This document shows, piece by piece, positions 43,709-58,887 of a DNA stretch of 64,000 nucleotides. This stretch comes from Mycogone perniciosa (taxonomy: Eukaryota; Ascomycota; Sordariomycetes; Hypocreales; Hypocreaceae). The first letter of the stretch is position 1; every line of letters begins with the position of its first letter. The position numbers were made by a program, and so were the translations under genes. A model generated the notes under the pieces. That model had not been told where the DNA came from, ran no database searches, and saw nothing but the letters and a program-made list of their open reading frames with translations. The DNA lies in the NCBI GenBank assembly GCA_025331125.1, contig JAOALB010000127.1:62001-126000 (forward strand), written 5' to 3'.

Positions 43709-44341
43709 AAATCGGGGGTTGTCTTGGGACACTTGGCATTGTTCATAAGCTCCAGGTCATTTCGCAATAGTAAACTATATGTTTTGTATCATCTATTGCA
43801 GCAGGGACTGCCAAATATTAAATTCCATATTGTTCCTGGTTGTCGGTTGGCAGCTGGGTTCGTTAGGACGCTGAGAAAGCCATATGCTCTGGTATCCAAC
43901 TTGGTTTTTTGTGAGGGGAGGTCCTTGGTTGAACCACTATTTTTATTGTACAGAGCAGTTCCTCTCCTCTTTCGAATAGGGAAGTAGCCATCTCAAGATG
44001 AATAAAATACACCAATACATGTCTGAATCCACCAAAGTGAATAATACTTCACGGAAAATGAATAGCAGATTGTAGGGTAAGTGATAATACAGCTTCAAGT
44101 ACTCGGCATCTCAGCGGGGCAGTATCAATCGGCTAATTCTCGCTCCATTGCGCATCCAGCCAATCAGCATCCTCCCAATTCCGACAGCACTGCAAGAGGC
44201 GAATCAATCACCAACCTCAACGTCAACGACGGCCCATCCCTCACTCATCCTCATATCGCCAGCTCCAATCCTCGGCCTCGTCGCCTCCCAGTCTCCTCCA
44301 ACATCGCGTTGAGGAACGCCTCTCCCCTCCGAGCCGCCGAG
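43709..44341. other. Intergenic, CFEM gene to complex I gene
   Basis: The first half is AT-rich 3' region; from about 44120 on it is C-rich (TCCCTCACTCATCCTCATAT), typical of a leader for the next gene. No gene seen. Confidence 0.55.
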
Positions 44342-45162
44342 ATGATGCAGTCATCGCGATCAGCGGCCTCAATGGCCCTGCGAGGTGCGTCAAATTTTCG
44401 TTAACACACCCATTTGCGATTTTGCCCGCCCAGCTCTGACCATTGTGCCGCCCAAACAGTCAAGCCTACGTCCGCCCTGATCCCCTTCCGAGCCGCCGCA
44501 GCTTTCACAACGAGCTCGAGCCGAGATGCTACTTCATTGGCGCCCCATGGCGGTGCATCCCGTCTGGCCAAGCCCCGGAAGGAGGTCCCTCTGGCCAGCG
44601 AGGAGGTCACCAAAAGTGTCATTCAATACGCACTGTACGTCTCCCTCTGCTCCCCTCACGACCTTGTTGATCCAGGGAGATATGTGATCTGACGCTGCTT
44701 CTTTCTTCCAGCACCTCCCTCGACGTCATCACCAACTGGGCCCGCCAATCCTCCCTCTGGCCCATGACCTTCGGTCTGGCCTGCTGCGCCGTCGAAATGA
44801 TGCACCTCTCCACCCCGCGATACGACCAGGATCGCCTGGGAATCATTTTCCGTGCCTCCCCACGTCAGTCCGATGTCATGATTGTCGCCGGCACCCTCAC
44901 CAACAAGATGGCCCCCGCCCTGCGCCAGGTGTACGACCAGATGCCCGAACCCCGCTGGGTCATTTCCATGGGCAGCTGCGCCAACGGCGGCGGCTACTAC
45001 CACTACAGCTACAGCGTTGTCCGCGGCTGCGATCGTATCGTCCCCGTTGACATTTACGTCCCTGGGTGTCCACCTACCAGCGAGGCTCTCATGTATGGTA
45101 TCTTCCAACTGCAGCGGAAGATGCGCAACACCAAGATTACGAGAATGTGGTACAGGCGGTAA
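44342..45162 (+). CDS. nuo-19.3: NADH:ubiquinone oxidoreductase 20-kDa subunit (NUO-19.3 / NDUFS7 / PSST)
   Basis: Exons 44342..44384, 44460..44634 and 44712..45162; 222 residues. The N-terminus ([14 protein letters not shown] / [16 protein letters not shown]) is an Arg/Ala/Ser-rich mitochondrial presequence. The mature part starts near [16 protein letters not shown] and contains the four cysteines that hold Fe-S cluster N2: the adjacent pair in [22 protein letters not shown] and [12 protein letters not shown]2 passes electrons to ubiquinone in the matrix arm of complex I. The first intron's acceptor was placed at AAACAG because the nearer CCCAG would shift frame. The frame is open upstream of the chosen ATG, but the presequence length favours this start. 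Confidence 0.96.
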
Positions 45163-46116
45163 AAGAGAAGAAAAAAAGATGGAAATTGGATTGGAGTGTT
45201 TGTAGAGAGGGTGGATCATGGGGAGAAGCAGTGGGTGGTGTTCTGGGAGGCAGAGAGACTGCATTTGTCTGGACGGCGAGGAAAGTGACGCCAGATATTA
45301 CCCGACTTTCTTTTGTCAAAGTGTATATACACTGTGAGTTATGGAGGTAGAATGGTAGAATGCCTACCAACATACTGTACCAATGCCGAGTTTCAAGTGT
45401 CTTGTCGGATGTGGACTGAACTCTTCTGGCATGGCCTTATACTCGTTCATAGCAGTCTGAGCTGCTGCTCGTCCAACCAAGTCGGAAACAAATCTCACCA
45501 TCAACCCCCACAACATTGATCACATACCCAGGCAACTAGGTATGATCTGATATGCCTATCATGTCGCCAAAAGTTCATTCATTCAAGTTCTTGTGTAGTA
45601 TATACGCTGAATGCAGATATCAAGTTTCTTGCTATTACTAGCCACACGCTTCAAACTACACTCTGACACAGTTAACATTCGCAATCTCGAAATTGAAATA
45701 ATAATGACCACCCGCTGTAATAGTTTGAGCGGAATGCCAGATTCATCAAACAATGCCAACAACCCCACCGCTGTAGTATTTCGACTTTCATGGCAGACCA
45801 CTTCCTCTCCATCGCTGTGTTGTTGGCCCTCCACTCCAGCCCACGCATTTAATAGTTATGGCATGAGCCTGTCCCCCCTCTTTTTTTCTTTTTTTCTCGT
45901 ATGGTGATGATGACAGTAGCGTTGCTTTCATATTGATAACAGTAAATCCACCAGCGCCGAACATACCAGGTCTGTTGACTCTTCAACCAAAGCATATATA
46001 CCCAGAAATCAAAGGATGAGCGAGGGGATGTGGGGAAATTTGTTTCAGAATGAGGTTACAGAGCGCGGAAAGGGAAATCGATCCAGTGCCCCCGATATAG
46101 CATACATCACAACCGT
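45163..46116. other. Convergent intergenic region
   Basis: 3' regions of nuo-19.3 and rsp5. A T-rich run lies at 45880-45898. Nothing else seen. Confidence 0.6.
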
Positions 46117-48943
<2,827 letters not shown>

Positions 48944-50909
48944 CTTGTCGCCTTTCGTTTATGATGCAGCGCGCCAGGCACCGCAACACCAGCCTTCGAG
49001 AACCGAGATCTACCGCAACAATCCACGAAGTCGGCACCGGCGCAGAGACGACGGTTCGAGAGGCGTCGAGACGATTAATGAGGACGGCGACTGACGACTG
49101 ACGACGACTGAGATGCACGAGCTGAGCAAAGTTGGGGCTGTGTACGAAGTACTCCGTACAGCTGGATGTTGATGACCAGACAGACTCCTCCCCCCCGCTC
49201 TGGAAACAAGGTCTGTCTGTGGCTGGGTGGCGGGCGCGATAAGGAGCACGTGACGCGCTGGTCAAGCTGTAGGGGGAACGTTGCGAATGGTTGCTCAGCA
49301 AGATAATGAATGGCAGATGCCACGGCAGACCAACAGCAGGAGAAGGCGATGATGAAAAAGACAGGAAAGCAAGATGCCACAGCGGCCGATGACAGAATCC
49401 CCTCAGCACTGGTCCGATTGCTGCGGTCACAGCTAGCCGTCGTTGGTTGGCTGGCGCCGTGTCGCATGCAAGTGGGGAGGCATTATGGCGGCCTCCTTGG
49501 TGTGTGGCTAATACATGCGCCAGAAGTACCAGTCTGGCTTTGCTCTCTGATAAATATTCCTCCTCTCAAGGTACCATTTTGGAGACTGCGAATACGGAGT
49601 TTGATGTCGACGAGGGAACTGCCAGGGGACGACAGCCTCTCACCTTTAGCCATTACAGGACTACTACGGAGTACTCGTACTCTCAGTATACCTAATAGGA
49701 GCACCCGTGCGTATGGGCCGGCGCTCCGGCAACCTCCTTGCTTGAGACTACGGCAAAGATTGTTCACGATTGACGTGCTTTATCATTGCAATTTGTGGTG
49801 ATGAATGGGTAGGTATCTTTTCCGAAAGGAGAGTAATACACAAACAAAGAGCTTAGCAAACAGGCTTGTCCCAGCCAAGTCCGACTAATACCTGGGCATA
49901 TGAAGGTGGCGAGTGCGCGATACTCTTTGTAGCGGATCTGATGACAGCTACGAGTACTACGAGTTAGAGAGGTGAGAAGTCCTTTGATTCCATTTGCAAC
50001 GCTGAGACTGAGGCGTGCTTTGGAATATGATGAGGCATGACGTGACCTCATAAGCACCATATTCAGATGCATTGTAAGCAAACCGACTTACAAAAATCCG
50101 TATTATGATACTACGAGTACTACTACTTCTTGACTCACTGCCCACTGTGGCCAATCGAGTCGTGTTATCCGGTAGGTGTAATTTGCATTATGGATCCGGC
50201 GTTGCTGAAAATAGATCTTCTGAGAAATTGCCTCCGTGACCTCGGTTTCAGGCTCACCAAATATTACTATCAACTCTTCAAACCTTCAAACACTCACGAT
50301 TCTCTATGCCACGCAGCCCATATGTGGCTTAGCTCACGGTAGAGCAACCTGGAGAGAGATACGGCTGGCGTCTTGGCGTCGCTGACAGTATGCCGATCTT
50401 TCTGACATCTCGAGAGGATGCAATGTCCCCATAAACTAAGACAAGTGGAAGGAAGAAAAATGTGAATGAAAACCAAACCCCTTCGTCTAATCAGTCGACC
50501 CCAAGCTAGTTTCTGGAATCAATATCAGGCCTAAACTCCAATTCCTGTCCCTTCTGCAGTTCTGGTTGTACTATACACAGGGCTGACTCGTCCTATCTGA
50601 TGAGTCTCTCAATCTGAACCCAACTACAAACTCAATTGAAAGAGATTTCCCTTTCGTCAATGTCAAGAAACAAACTCACTCCCTCTCCCTGTCTGTGTCC
50701 CTGGGTATAAGCCCTGCCTCCTTGGTTATCTCAACTAGATGCAGGATATCCTTATCATCCGCATGAACCATCCACTGAAATCCTCGGGAATGCAATCACT
50801 CGCGAGTGATAATGAACCTTTTTTCGGGTGGTCGGACATCCACGTGCAGATCACCGTGCTGTCCATTGCCTTGGACAGGTCCAGTGCCAGGAGAATCACT
50901 GCCTTGCGC
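48944..50909. other. Intergenic, rsp5 promoter and pab2 downstream region
   Basis: Motif copies are near 49141-49160 (TGTACGAAGTACTCCGTACA) and 49667. Long antisense-looking open frames (48792-49467 minus; 49310-49801 plus) lack recognisable content. 50500-50900 is CT-rich with no gene seen. Confidence 0.5.
49141..49160. repeat. Near-perfect 20-bp palindrome of the dispersed motif
   Basis: GAAGTAC on one side and GTACTTC/GGAGTAC sibling on the other; one mismatched base pair. It lies about 200 bp before the rsp5 ATG. Confidence 0.75.
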
Positions 50910-51637
50910 CTAGTAAGGGGTGTACCCCCTTCCACGACCTCGGTAACCTCCCCGATAGCCGCCACGAGGGAACCCTCCACGGCTCTGGAATCCCCCTCTG
51001 CCGCCACCACCACCACCGCGGAACCCTCCTCGTCCACGGCCACGGCTCATACCTGGGATATTGGTACGCTTGGGGGTGACCTTGATGTTGCGCCCCTTGA
51101 AGACGCTCTCGTTTAGGACTAGAGCATGAGCGACCAAGCTGGGCTCCGTAAACTCAACGTAGGCGTAACTATGATGATGAAACAGTCAGCACCTGCTGCA
51201 AATGTCGCGACTGGGGTCGGTGGTAGCAAAGTCTTGTACTTACCCCTTGGGCTGTCCGGTGAATTTGTCAAGGAGGATGGTCACACGGTTGATGGAGCCG
51301 CAGCTCTGGAAGTGTGCCTGGACCTCCTCAGGAGACGCAGAGTAGTCGACGTTGCCGACGAAGATACTGCGCGAATCCACTGACTCCTTGTCGTCTGCGA
51401 GATCAGCCGACTGCTGCTCCAAGGTCGCCTGCATTTCGCGCAGCTTCTTTGCCTCCTCTTCCATCTCCGCAACACGTCGCTTCATCGCCTGAATCTCCTC
51501 CTGATGGCCATGTGTCAGATTTATCAGGCGTAGACATATTTTTGTATGCGAAAACCCACCTCTTCACTGGCCGCAGTCTCGTTCTCCGGCTCGCGCTCCC
51601 CCTCGGGAAGTCCCTCTGGCTTGTCCGCGTCCGACAT
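50910..51637 (-). CDS. pab2: Nuclear poly(A)-binding protein 2 (PABPN1-like)
   Basis: Exons on the minus strand 51637..51560, 51500..51244 and 51168..50910; 197 residues. Order: acidic N-terminus ([13 protein letters not shown]); a coiled coil ([20 protein letters not shown]); one RRM with [20 protein letters not shown] (RNP2) and [13 protein letters not shown] (RNP1); and an RG/RGG-rich tail ([11 protein letters not shown]... ending RGRGYTPY) that is likely arginine-methylated. This is the domain plan of fission-yeast Pab2 and human PABPN1, which bind nuclear poly(A), control tail length and feed the exosome. RNP1 is split by the second intron (GG|T). It is divergent from the proton channel gene. 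Confidence 0.95.
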
Positions 51638-52380
51638 GATGCTTGCGCCTGATGAATCGACACAGTCTCTGTTTGGGTGTTCAGATACTGTCAAGAAACG
51701 AGATTGTAAGCAATAGCTTCCCAAAAGAAGAACAAAACCGCGAATGAAACAATGCAAATCAAAGAGAAAGGCGGCTGCAAGGAAAGTTGGGAACTAAAGC
51801 CTAACTGAGTTCCAGCAGGCGGCAGGTTGGAAACAAGCTCAAAAGGAACATGAGACCTGCAGGCGTTTGTTCCTTGCAAGGGAATTTAAAAAAAAAACCA
51901 ATCACTAACCTGGATTAACTGGCTGCAACGATATCGGACGCGACAGTAAACTTGTCTGCGACCAACGAAATGTTGTCGACAAAGTGTAAACGGAGGAAGA
52001 ATTCAAGGACAATGAGCGTCACAACGCCTCTTGCGCACCATCCCGCGACGGAGAGCCGAAGTTTGTCCGTCCGGTATCAAGACTGGCGCGTTTTTGCGAT
52101 CGCCGCGACCGACCCCTCTTGCGCCTCATTGCCTTCAGTGTCATCTAGAACGCCAGCGCCAGGTCAGCACATGGTCATCCTGGTCTTAGCAGCTCAGGCT
52201 AGTATCAACTACCGTACATTTTGCATGCCTTGATAAACTGTAGAGGCGTTCACTGTTCCCAATATCGTGTGAAATACATTCCCTGTTCTGTCCTGCCGTC
52301 TTACGTCTTGTATCTATCACTTGTGCCATTATATGCTCTATTATTATTGTGTTCTCAACACCAAACACCCAGCGTCCATC
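51638..52380. promoter_or_regulatory. Divergent promoter region, pab2 / proton channel
   Basis: 743 bp between starts. An A-run at 51889-51898. An open frame at 51952-52233 has no recognisable content. No GTACGGAGTAC motif was noticed. Confidence 0.45.
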
Positions 52381-53078
52381 ATGCCTGGCCAGGAATCTTC
52401 TACGCCGCTGCTTCACTCATCTCGCCATAGAGGCGGTGAATCCTATGAACAGAATCAACCATTACGGGATGTGCCTTCTGCCATCACACGGTACTTTCGC
52501 AAATGCCGCAAGATCAGCCGGCAGCTCCTCGCTTCCCGAACGAAGCACTTCATCATCATGGGAATTGTAGCTCTAGACGTTGCGGCGCTGCTAGCAAATG
52601 TCTTTATCCAGCTGATTGCCTGCGAAATGCACCAGAACGACGAGCCTTGGGTAGAGCGCATCACGCATAGCCTTGAAACCGCGGGATTCGTCTTCAGCAG
52701 CTTGTTTCTTTTAGAGTTGGCGGTATGCTTGTTTACCTTTGGACTGAGGTAGGTCCTTTCAACTGTTATCCTACTAATACTGCGTCTAACTTGAACAAAA
52801 CAAGTTATCTTGCATCATGGTTTCATCTGTTTGACGCAACCATCATCGTAGCGAGCTTCATCATAGACATAGCTTCCCAGGGTCTTACGGAGTCTATTGG
52901 CTCGCTTATTGTTGTCCTCCGTCTTTGGCGCTTGGCCAAGATCTCCGAAGAAGTGGTCTTGGGAGCGGCTGAGAGAATGGAGTTGCTGGAACAGCAGTTA
53001 GAAGAGCTTGCAGATGAGAATACCACCCTACGAGCCCAGTTGGGGCTGGATTCTCAGACTCCCTCTGGCCATGAATAG
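52381..53078 (+). CDS. Voltage-gated proton channel, Hv1 type
   Basis: Exons 52381..52748 and 52805..53078; 213 residues. Four membrane helices form a lone voltage-sensor domain without a pore. S1 near 56-79 carries D66 in IVALDVAALL, the selectivity-filter Asp position of human Hv1 (D112). S2 near 101-119 has E112 in FLLELAVC. S3 near 130-147 has D133 in HLFDATIIV. S4 near 155-170 reads VVLRLWRLAK, with the RxWRxxR-type pattern in which the third Arg is Lys (R162, R165, K168). A C-terminal coiled coil (ERMELLEQQLEELADENTTL) supports dimer formation. Hv1 channels extrude protons when the membrane depolarises. The intron falls at the end of S2. Start MPGQESS was chosen over upstream codons in the same frame. 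Confidence 0.9.
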
Positions 53079-53504
53079 TAGACATGCTGGATACTCTCGA
53101 TGCTTTATTTGTACATATGCGCATTGTGGGTTGAGTTTGGCATCACATATTGCATGAAAGAATGGAACACAGCTCTGTGTTAGAAGTCGCAGAGGAAAAA
53201 AATAATACATAGTCAAGTCTGACAACCAACTAGTGGTGTTGATGTATGGTAGATGTAGATTACTCCCATCCATGCTTTCCATTTCGAAACGGCCTCCAGA
53301 TATGAATGATGAGAAACCCGACCCTTGACACCTTAGATGTAGACCGTCCATATCTTCCGGAACGCCACTTATGATCTATGCTACCTCCCATGTCCAGCAG
53401 TTACCCATGCGCTTCCCTCCGATGTACACACGAAATTGCGATGGTGTTATGTCAGTTGTATCTGAATGACATGTTCGCAGGCAGAAATAAAAAACCAAAT
53501 CCGA
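53079..53504. other. Convergent intergenic region
   Basis: 3' regions of the proton-channel gene and the next minus-strand gene; nothing else seen. Confidence 0.6.
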
Positions 53505-54266
53505 TCATATATGTCGACTGCGTTTGCCTCCGTTGCCGAAGGGATCCTTTCCATCTAGACAGCCGCCAAAAAAGTCATCAAAGTCCATCCTCCGTTTCGT
53601 TCCAGCCCCTCGGCCAAGATGTGTGGACGACCTCGGACCAGACCTGGAAGAGCTGGCAGTGAAGCGAGATTTTGAGCTTATCGATGGTGGAAACGCAGGA
53701 CTTTCTTGAGGTCGTGCGTCGGATAAGTCGAGGGTTGCGATATTCGGGTATGATGAATGGAAAGTAAACGTATCTTGTGTCGGTACCACGAAGCGAGTTG
53801 GCTCTTCATTCATGGGTGTGACGTTGGTCGGAGGAACGTTGACTGGAGGGACGTTGGCCAGAGGGGAAACCGTTCTTGCTTGTGTCTGCGTGGAAGCCTG
53901 TGGTTCGGTGCTCGGCCGCGTAATTTCAGGAGTGGACGTCCTATCGTTCTTTTCGACCTCGTCTTCGCTTTCGGCGCTCTGAAGTCCCGTATCCCGCCCA
54001 TCAAGTCTTTCGGTTGCCCACCTCCGTATCCTCCAACCCTCGCCATCGCCTAGGCCGATGTTTTCCTTGTCCAAAAAAGAGAGAAGATCATCCAAACATT
54101 CCTGATATCCGTCGGCTCTGGCTCTGGCTTCCACTCTGGCAGAGGTCTTATACAGCTTGGTCACGGAGAGGGCGGCGGCCTTGAAAACGTCAAGGAGCTG
54201 CTCGGGCGAGTCATTTAGGGCGGCCTGCTTGCCCGCGGCACCAAGGTGGCCTCTCGAGGAATCCAT
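53505..54266 (-). CDS. Conserved helical protein with disordered tail (possibly HAPSTR/DUF4588-like)
   Basis: Single exon, 253 residues. The N-terminal ~95 residues look folded and conserved: LLDVFKAAALSVTKLYKTSA, GYQECLDDLLSFLDKENIGL, WRIRRWATERLDGRD. The rest is Ser/Thr/Pro-rich with a triple VPPVNVPPTNVTPMN repeat. It ends with RMDFDDFFGG and a short basic GGKRSRHI tail. The helix with an ALSVTxLYK core resembles the HUWE1-associated stress protein family (HAPSTR1, DUF4588) found across eukaryotes, whose members act with the HECT ligase HUWE1. I hold this assignment with low confidence. The basic C-terminus could aid nuclear import. The gene looks real from its ATG context and composition. 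Confidence 0.8.
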   Translation of the reverse strand: MDSSRGHLGAAGKQAALNDSPEQLLDVFKAAALSVTKLYKTSARVEARARADGYQECLDDLLSFLDKENIGLGDGEGWRIRRWATERLDGRDTGLQSAESEDEVEKNDRTSTPEITRPSTEPQASTQTQARTVSPLANVPPVNVPPTNVTPMNEEPTRFVVPTQDTFTFHSSYPNIATLDLSDARPQESPAFPPSISSKSRFTASSSRSGPRSSTHLGRGAGTKRRMDFDDFFGGCLDGKDPFGNGGKRSRHI

Positions 54267-55276
54267 CGTCGAAACAGGTCGTCTCCGATATGCCTAAACC
54301 TGGCACTGGTTGGTTAGAGCCGTGTGGATGAGAACGAGGGGTTGTACCCTTACCTTGGGATGGAGACCCGTGAGCGTATGTACTGAAGGCGAACACAGGG
54401 ACCCCCCCACTGTGTGACTCAACGAATAGTCTAGCAACAAGGAAGCGAAGGACTATCTCGTATCTTTTTGAGAAGCCGTATGCTATCGGTGCTGCTGTAG
54501 AGCTGTCCGAGTTTATGTAACAATTTCGTCTAGGAGAATAGTAGACCTTGATGAGGTGGTCCAGGGCCACAAACTCGAGGCTTGGGAAGGCGGGCGAAGA
54601 TGGTAGAACGACATGTGGGGTGGAGGGACGTGCCACGTGACTCAAGGCTCGGCGTGAAAGACAAACCTGATGAAATTATGGACAGGCCAACTTTGAATAG
54701 GAGATAGATACAAATGGTTTAAAGCGAATAGCACAGTAGTTTGCTCCCATCTAAAGACCAATTCCACTACATGGCACTACGGTTAGGCACTGGTTGTATA
54801 TTCTTGATGAGTTTCATCGGAACTCTAATAGCGTTGTTCTTACGGAGCACGGAGTACGTTGATCCGGGGTAAGAGGTCCCCTGATTCGTGACGTCGTTTC
54901 CATACTTTCAGTGGAGTAGTACGGGACTTCTTTATTCCATTCCCGAAGAAGGTGGGGTGCAGCCCTTTAGCCTTCTGGCGTGGAGGGCCAGACAGGGGTG
55001 GGACATGCGCGCGCTAGGCCGAAAGTCGCCAGCCTTTTCGATGAGCACCTCGAGATTCCTCCCGGCGGTACTTCAAAAAAACATCTACACTTTCTCTGCA
55101 ACAAAGGGAGTCATCTTGACAACCAAAACTACAGCAACTCGCCGTTATTCATCAGACTAATTTATCACGCTTGAGGGAGAACACTTGGGTCCCTTTGCAC
55201 ATCTGGTCGAAGGCGCATTTAGGCGCGTTTCGTGAACTCCAGTCGCGTAAAGAGGCCCTCTGAGGCTTTGGTCGCA
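54267..55276. other. Divergent intergenic region, 1.0 kb
   Basis: Between the helical-protein gene and ISWI. It contains one motif pair (ACGGAGCACGGAGTACG near 54842). The open frames here have no recognisable content. Confidence 0.55.
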
Positions 55277-58200
55277 ATGGCTCCGCGATCTCGGAACAAC
55301 GGCGTGGACACCGACGCGTCTATGTCTGATGCCCCAGAGCATCGGCATGGAGAGGAAATGGTCGGTAGCTTTTAATCTGGTGATCCCTAACATATCCAAG
55401 ATGTAAAGCTCACTCTTTTCCCTAGGAGGTTGACGAAACCCCAGACTACACAGACTCCGATACCAATCCCAACACTACAGCGAGTAGCGTAGCTGGCGAA
55501 CCCCTCACAGATGGACGGAAAAGGCGCACTGAGGCAAATCAATTGCGCAGAAGTATCTTTGGTAGGAAGCATGATCGTCTCGGAGAATCAAAGGTAGGTT
55601 TCTCTTTGCGAAGACTGGCAACTGTTAAATTGTGGCGATGGTAAGGCTAAGTTGGATGATTGTATAGGAAGACGATACGATTCGGAGATTCCGCTACCTC
55701 CTAGGTCTTACAGATCTGTTCCGCCATTTCATTGAGACGAACCCAGACCCCAAAATCCGAGATATCATGGCTGAGATCGACCGTCAGAATGCAGAAGCTG
55801 CTCGAGGGAAGAAGGGCGCCGGCAGGAAAGGAGGCGCTACGAGTGATAGACGACGACGAACGGAAGCCGAAGAAGACGCTGAGCTACTGAATGACGAAAA
55901 GCATGGCGGATCGGCAGAGACCGTCTTCAGAGAATCCCCTTCGTTTGTGCAAGGAACCATGAGAGACTATCAAGTGGCAGGCCTTAACTGGCTAATATCC
56001 CTTCACGAAAACGGCATCTCAGGCATTCTTGCTGACGAAATGGGTCTGGGCAAGACACTCCAGACCATTTCATTCCTCGGATATCTTCGTCATATCATGG
56101 GTATCACAGGCCCACACCTCGTCATGGTCCCGAAGTCGACACTGGACAACTGGAAGCGAGAATTTGCCAAGTGGACACCCGAAGTCAATGTTCTTGTGCT
56201 GCAGGGCGCCAAGGATGAGCGACATGAGCTCATCAATGAGCGCCTTGTAGACGAGAAGTTTGATGTTTGCATTACCAGTTACGAAATGGTGTTGAGGGAG
56301 AAGGCACACTTGAGGAAATTTGCTTGGGAATATATTATCATCGATGAGGTACAGTAAACCCTGATCCCAGTCCCAACACCACTAACAAATAAATAGGCAC
56401 ACCGTATCAAGAACGAGGAGTCCTCTCTCTCGCAAGTCATTCGACTCTTTAACTCTCGAAACCGTCTTCTCATTACGGGTACCCCTCTGCAGAATAATCT
56501 GCATGAACTTTGGGCCCTCCTGAATTTCCTCTTGCCTGATGTCTTTGGTGATGCCGACGCTTTCGATCAGTGGTTCTCAGGGCAGGACCAGGACCAAGAC
56601 CAGGTTGTCCAGCAGTTGCATCGAGTCCTGCGTCCATTCTTGCTTCGGCGTGTCAAGAGTGATGTCGAAAAGAGCCTTCTTCCAAAGAAGGAAATTAACG
56701 TGTACTTGGGCATGTCCGAGATGCAGGTCAAGTGGTACCAAAAGATCCTGGAGAAGGACATTGATGCCGTAAACGGTGCCGGAGGGAAACGAGAATCAAA
56801 AACTCGACTTCTCAATATTGTCATGCAGCTTCGAAAGTGCTGCAATCACCCCTACCTTTTCGAAGGTGCTGAACCCGGCCCTCCTTACACGACTGACGAG
56901 CACTTGGTTTTCAACGCCGGCAAGATGAAGGTTCTCGATAAACTGCTAGCACGACTGCAGACGCAGGGAAGTAGAGTTCTGATTTTCTCTCAAATGAGCC
57001 GACTGTTGGATATCCTAGAGGATTACTGCGTTTTCAGACAGTACAAGTACTGTCGAATTGATGGCGGAACCGCGCACGAGGATCGTATTGCCGCTATTGA
57101 TGAGTATAACAAGCCTGGATCAGAAAAGTTCATCTTTTTGTTGACAACCAGAGCTGGTGGCTTGGGTATCAATTTGACAACGGCAGACATTGTTGTTCTC
57201 TACGACAGCGATTGGAACCCTCAGGCCGATCTTCAGGCCATGGATCGCGCGCATCGTATCGGCCAGACAAAGCAGGTGGTGGTCTACAGATTTGTGACGG
57301 ATAACGCCATTGAAGAAAAGGTGCTTGAGCGAGCAGCTCAGAAATTGCGTCTCGATCAAGTGGTTATCCAGCAAGGCCGAGCCCAGGTCGCAGCGAAAGC
57401 TGCAGCGAACAAGGACGAGCTTCTGTCTATGATCCAACACGGAGCTGAAAAGGTGTTCCAATCCAAGGGTCCTACTGATGATGCGGCGAACAAAGATAAA
57501 GAGCTCGATGACGAGGACATCGATGAGATCTTGAACCGAGGCGAGTCTCGAACGAAAGAATTGAATGCCAAGTACGAAAAACTGGGCATTGAAGACCTGC
57601 AAAAGTTCACATCAGAATCGGCTTACGAGTGGAACGGAGAAAATTTTGCCAATACAAAGAAGAACATTGGTATGAACTGGATTAATCCAACTAAACGAGA
57701 GCGCAAGGAACAGTCCTACTCCATGGATAAGTACTTTAGACAGGCCATGTACCCCAACCCGAAGACTGAGGCCAAACCTAAGGCCCCTCGGGCACCAAAA
57801 CAAGTCGCGGTGCATGACTACCAGTTCTATCCGCCTCGTTTACGAGATCTCCAAGATAGGGAGACGGCTTTCTACAGGAAGGAAATTGGATACAAGGTGC
57901 CTCTACCCGACGGGGACGAAGAGAATTTGTCGGAACGCGAGGCCGAGAGAGCACTTGACCAGCAGGAAATTGACAATGCAACTCCGCTGACGGACGAGGA
58001 GCGGGCAGAGAAGGAAGAGCTCTCTACCCAAGGATTCGGTCAATGGAACCGTCGTGACTTCCAGCAGTTTGTCAACGGATCCGGCAAATGTGGGCGGGCT
58101 GACTATGAGGGCGTATCCAAGGAGGTCGACAGCAAGACACCTGCAGAAATCAAGGCATACGCCAAGGTTTTCTGGCAAAGGTATACAGAGATTTCTGACT

Positions 58201-58887
58201 ACAACAAATACATCAAAATTGTTGAAGACGGCGAGGAACGCACGAGGCGAATCGAGCACCAGGGCAAACTTCTCCGCAAGAAGATGCAACAATACCGGGT
58301 ACCTCTCCAGCAATTGAAGATCAACTACTCGGTATCCACCACAAACAAGAAGGTGTATAGTGAGGAGGAGGATCGATTCTTGTTGGTCCTTCTTGATCGT
58401 TTCGGTATCGATTCTGAAAATCTTTACGAGAACATGCGAGATGAGATCCGCAAATCTCCGCTCTTTCGTTTCGACTGGTTCTTCCTGAGTCGAACTCCAA
58501 TCGAATTGTCTCGTCGGTGCACGACCTTGCTTACTACTATTGTCAAGGAGTTTGAGGAGGGTAACAGCGCCGCAAAAGGCTCAAATGGTGTCAATGGCAA
58601 ATTGAAACGCGACCCCGACGAGGAGAACGATGAGGATAGTGTCCTGAGCATGGCCCCTGCGAAGAAGAAGTCTAAGAATGGCGTGAAGGTACGTTTCCCC
58701 TGATAGATATAGGGTGAGACCCGCACTAACGTGGCCCTGCTAGAATAAGGCTCTCGATAACGTCAAGTCCAAGTCCAGCAAAGCTAGCTCTGCAACGCCC
58801 TCAAGAGCCTCCAGCGTTGCGTCCAACGCCAACTCCAACGCCGGTGGCTCATCAACGGCGAAGAAGAGCAGCAAGAAGAAGAAATGA
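55277..58887 (+). CDS. isw1: ISWI-family SNF2 chromatin-remodelling ATPase
   Basis: Exons 55277..55360, 55426..55593, 55668..56348, 56397..58688 and 58744..58887; 1,122 residues. Order: acidic N-terminus; AutoN-like basic patch; N-lobe with motif [23 protein letters not shown] and the Walker B box, spliced as IIIDE/AHRIKNE so the DEAH box straddles intron 3; [16 protein letters not shown]-lobe with [26 protein letters not shown] and DRAHRIGQ; NegC region; HAND (YDYQFYPP-like), SANT ([13 protein letters not shown]) and SLIDE ([18 protein letters not shown]) domains; and a Lys-rich tail ending [12 protein letters not shown] enzymes space nucleosomes, using SANT-SLIDE to sense linker DNA. Isw1 versus Isw2 cannot be decided here; many filamentous fungi have a single ISWI. 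The intron 1 donor (GTCGGT) is weak. Confidence 0.96.

Noticed and set aside
44656..45264. 202-codon frame antisense to nuo-19.3
   Set aside because: Shadow of a C-rich coding exon; no recognisable content.
51952..52233. 93-codon frame upstream of the proton channel
   Set aside because: No conserved-looking segment; ends before the channel's ATG in another frame and is probably leader or promoter DNA.
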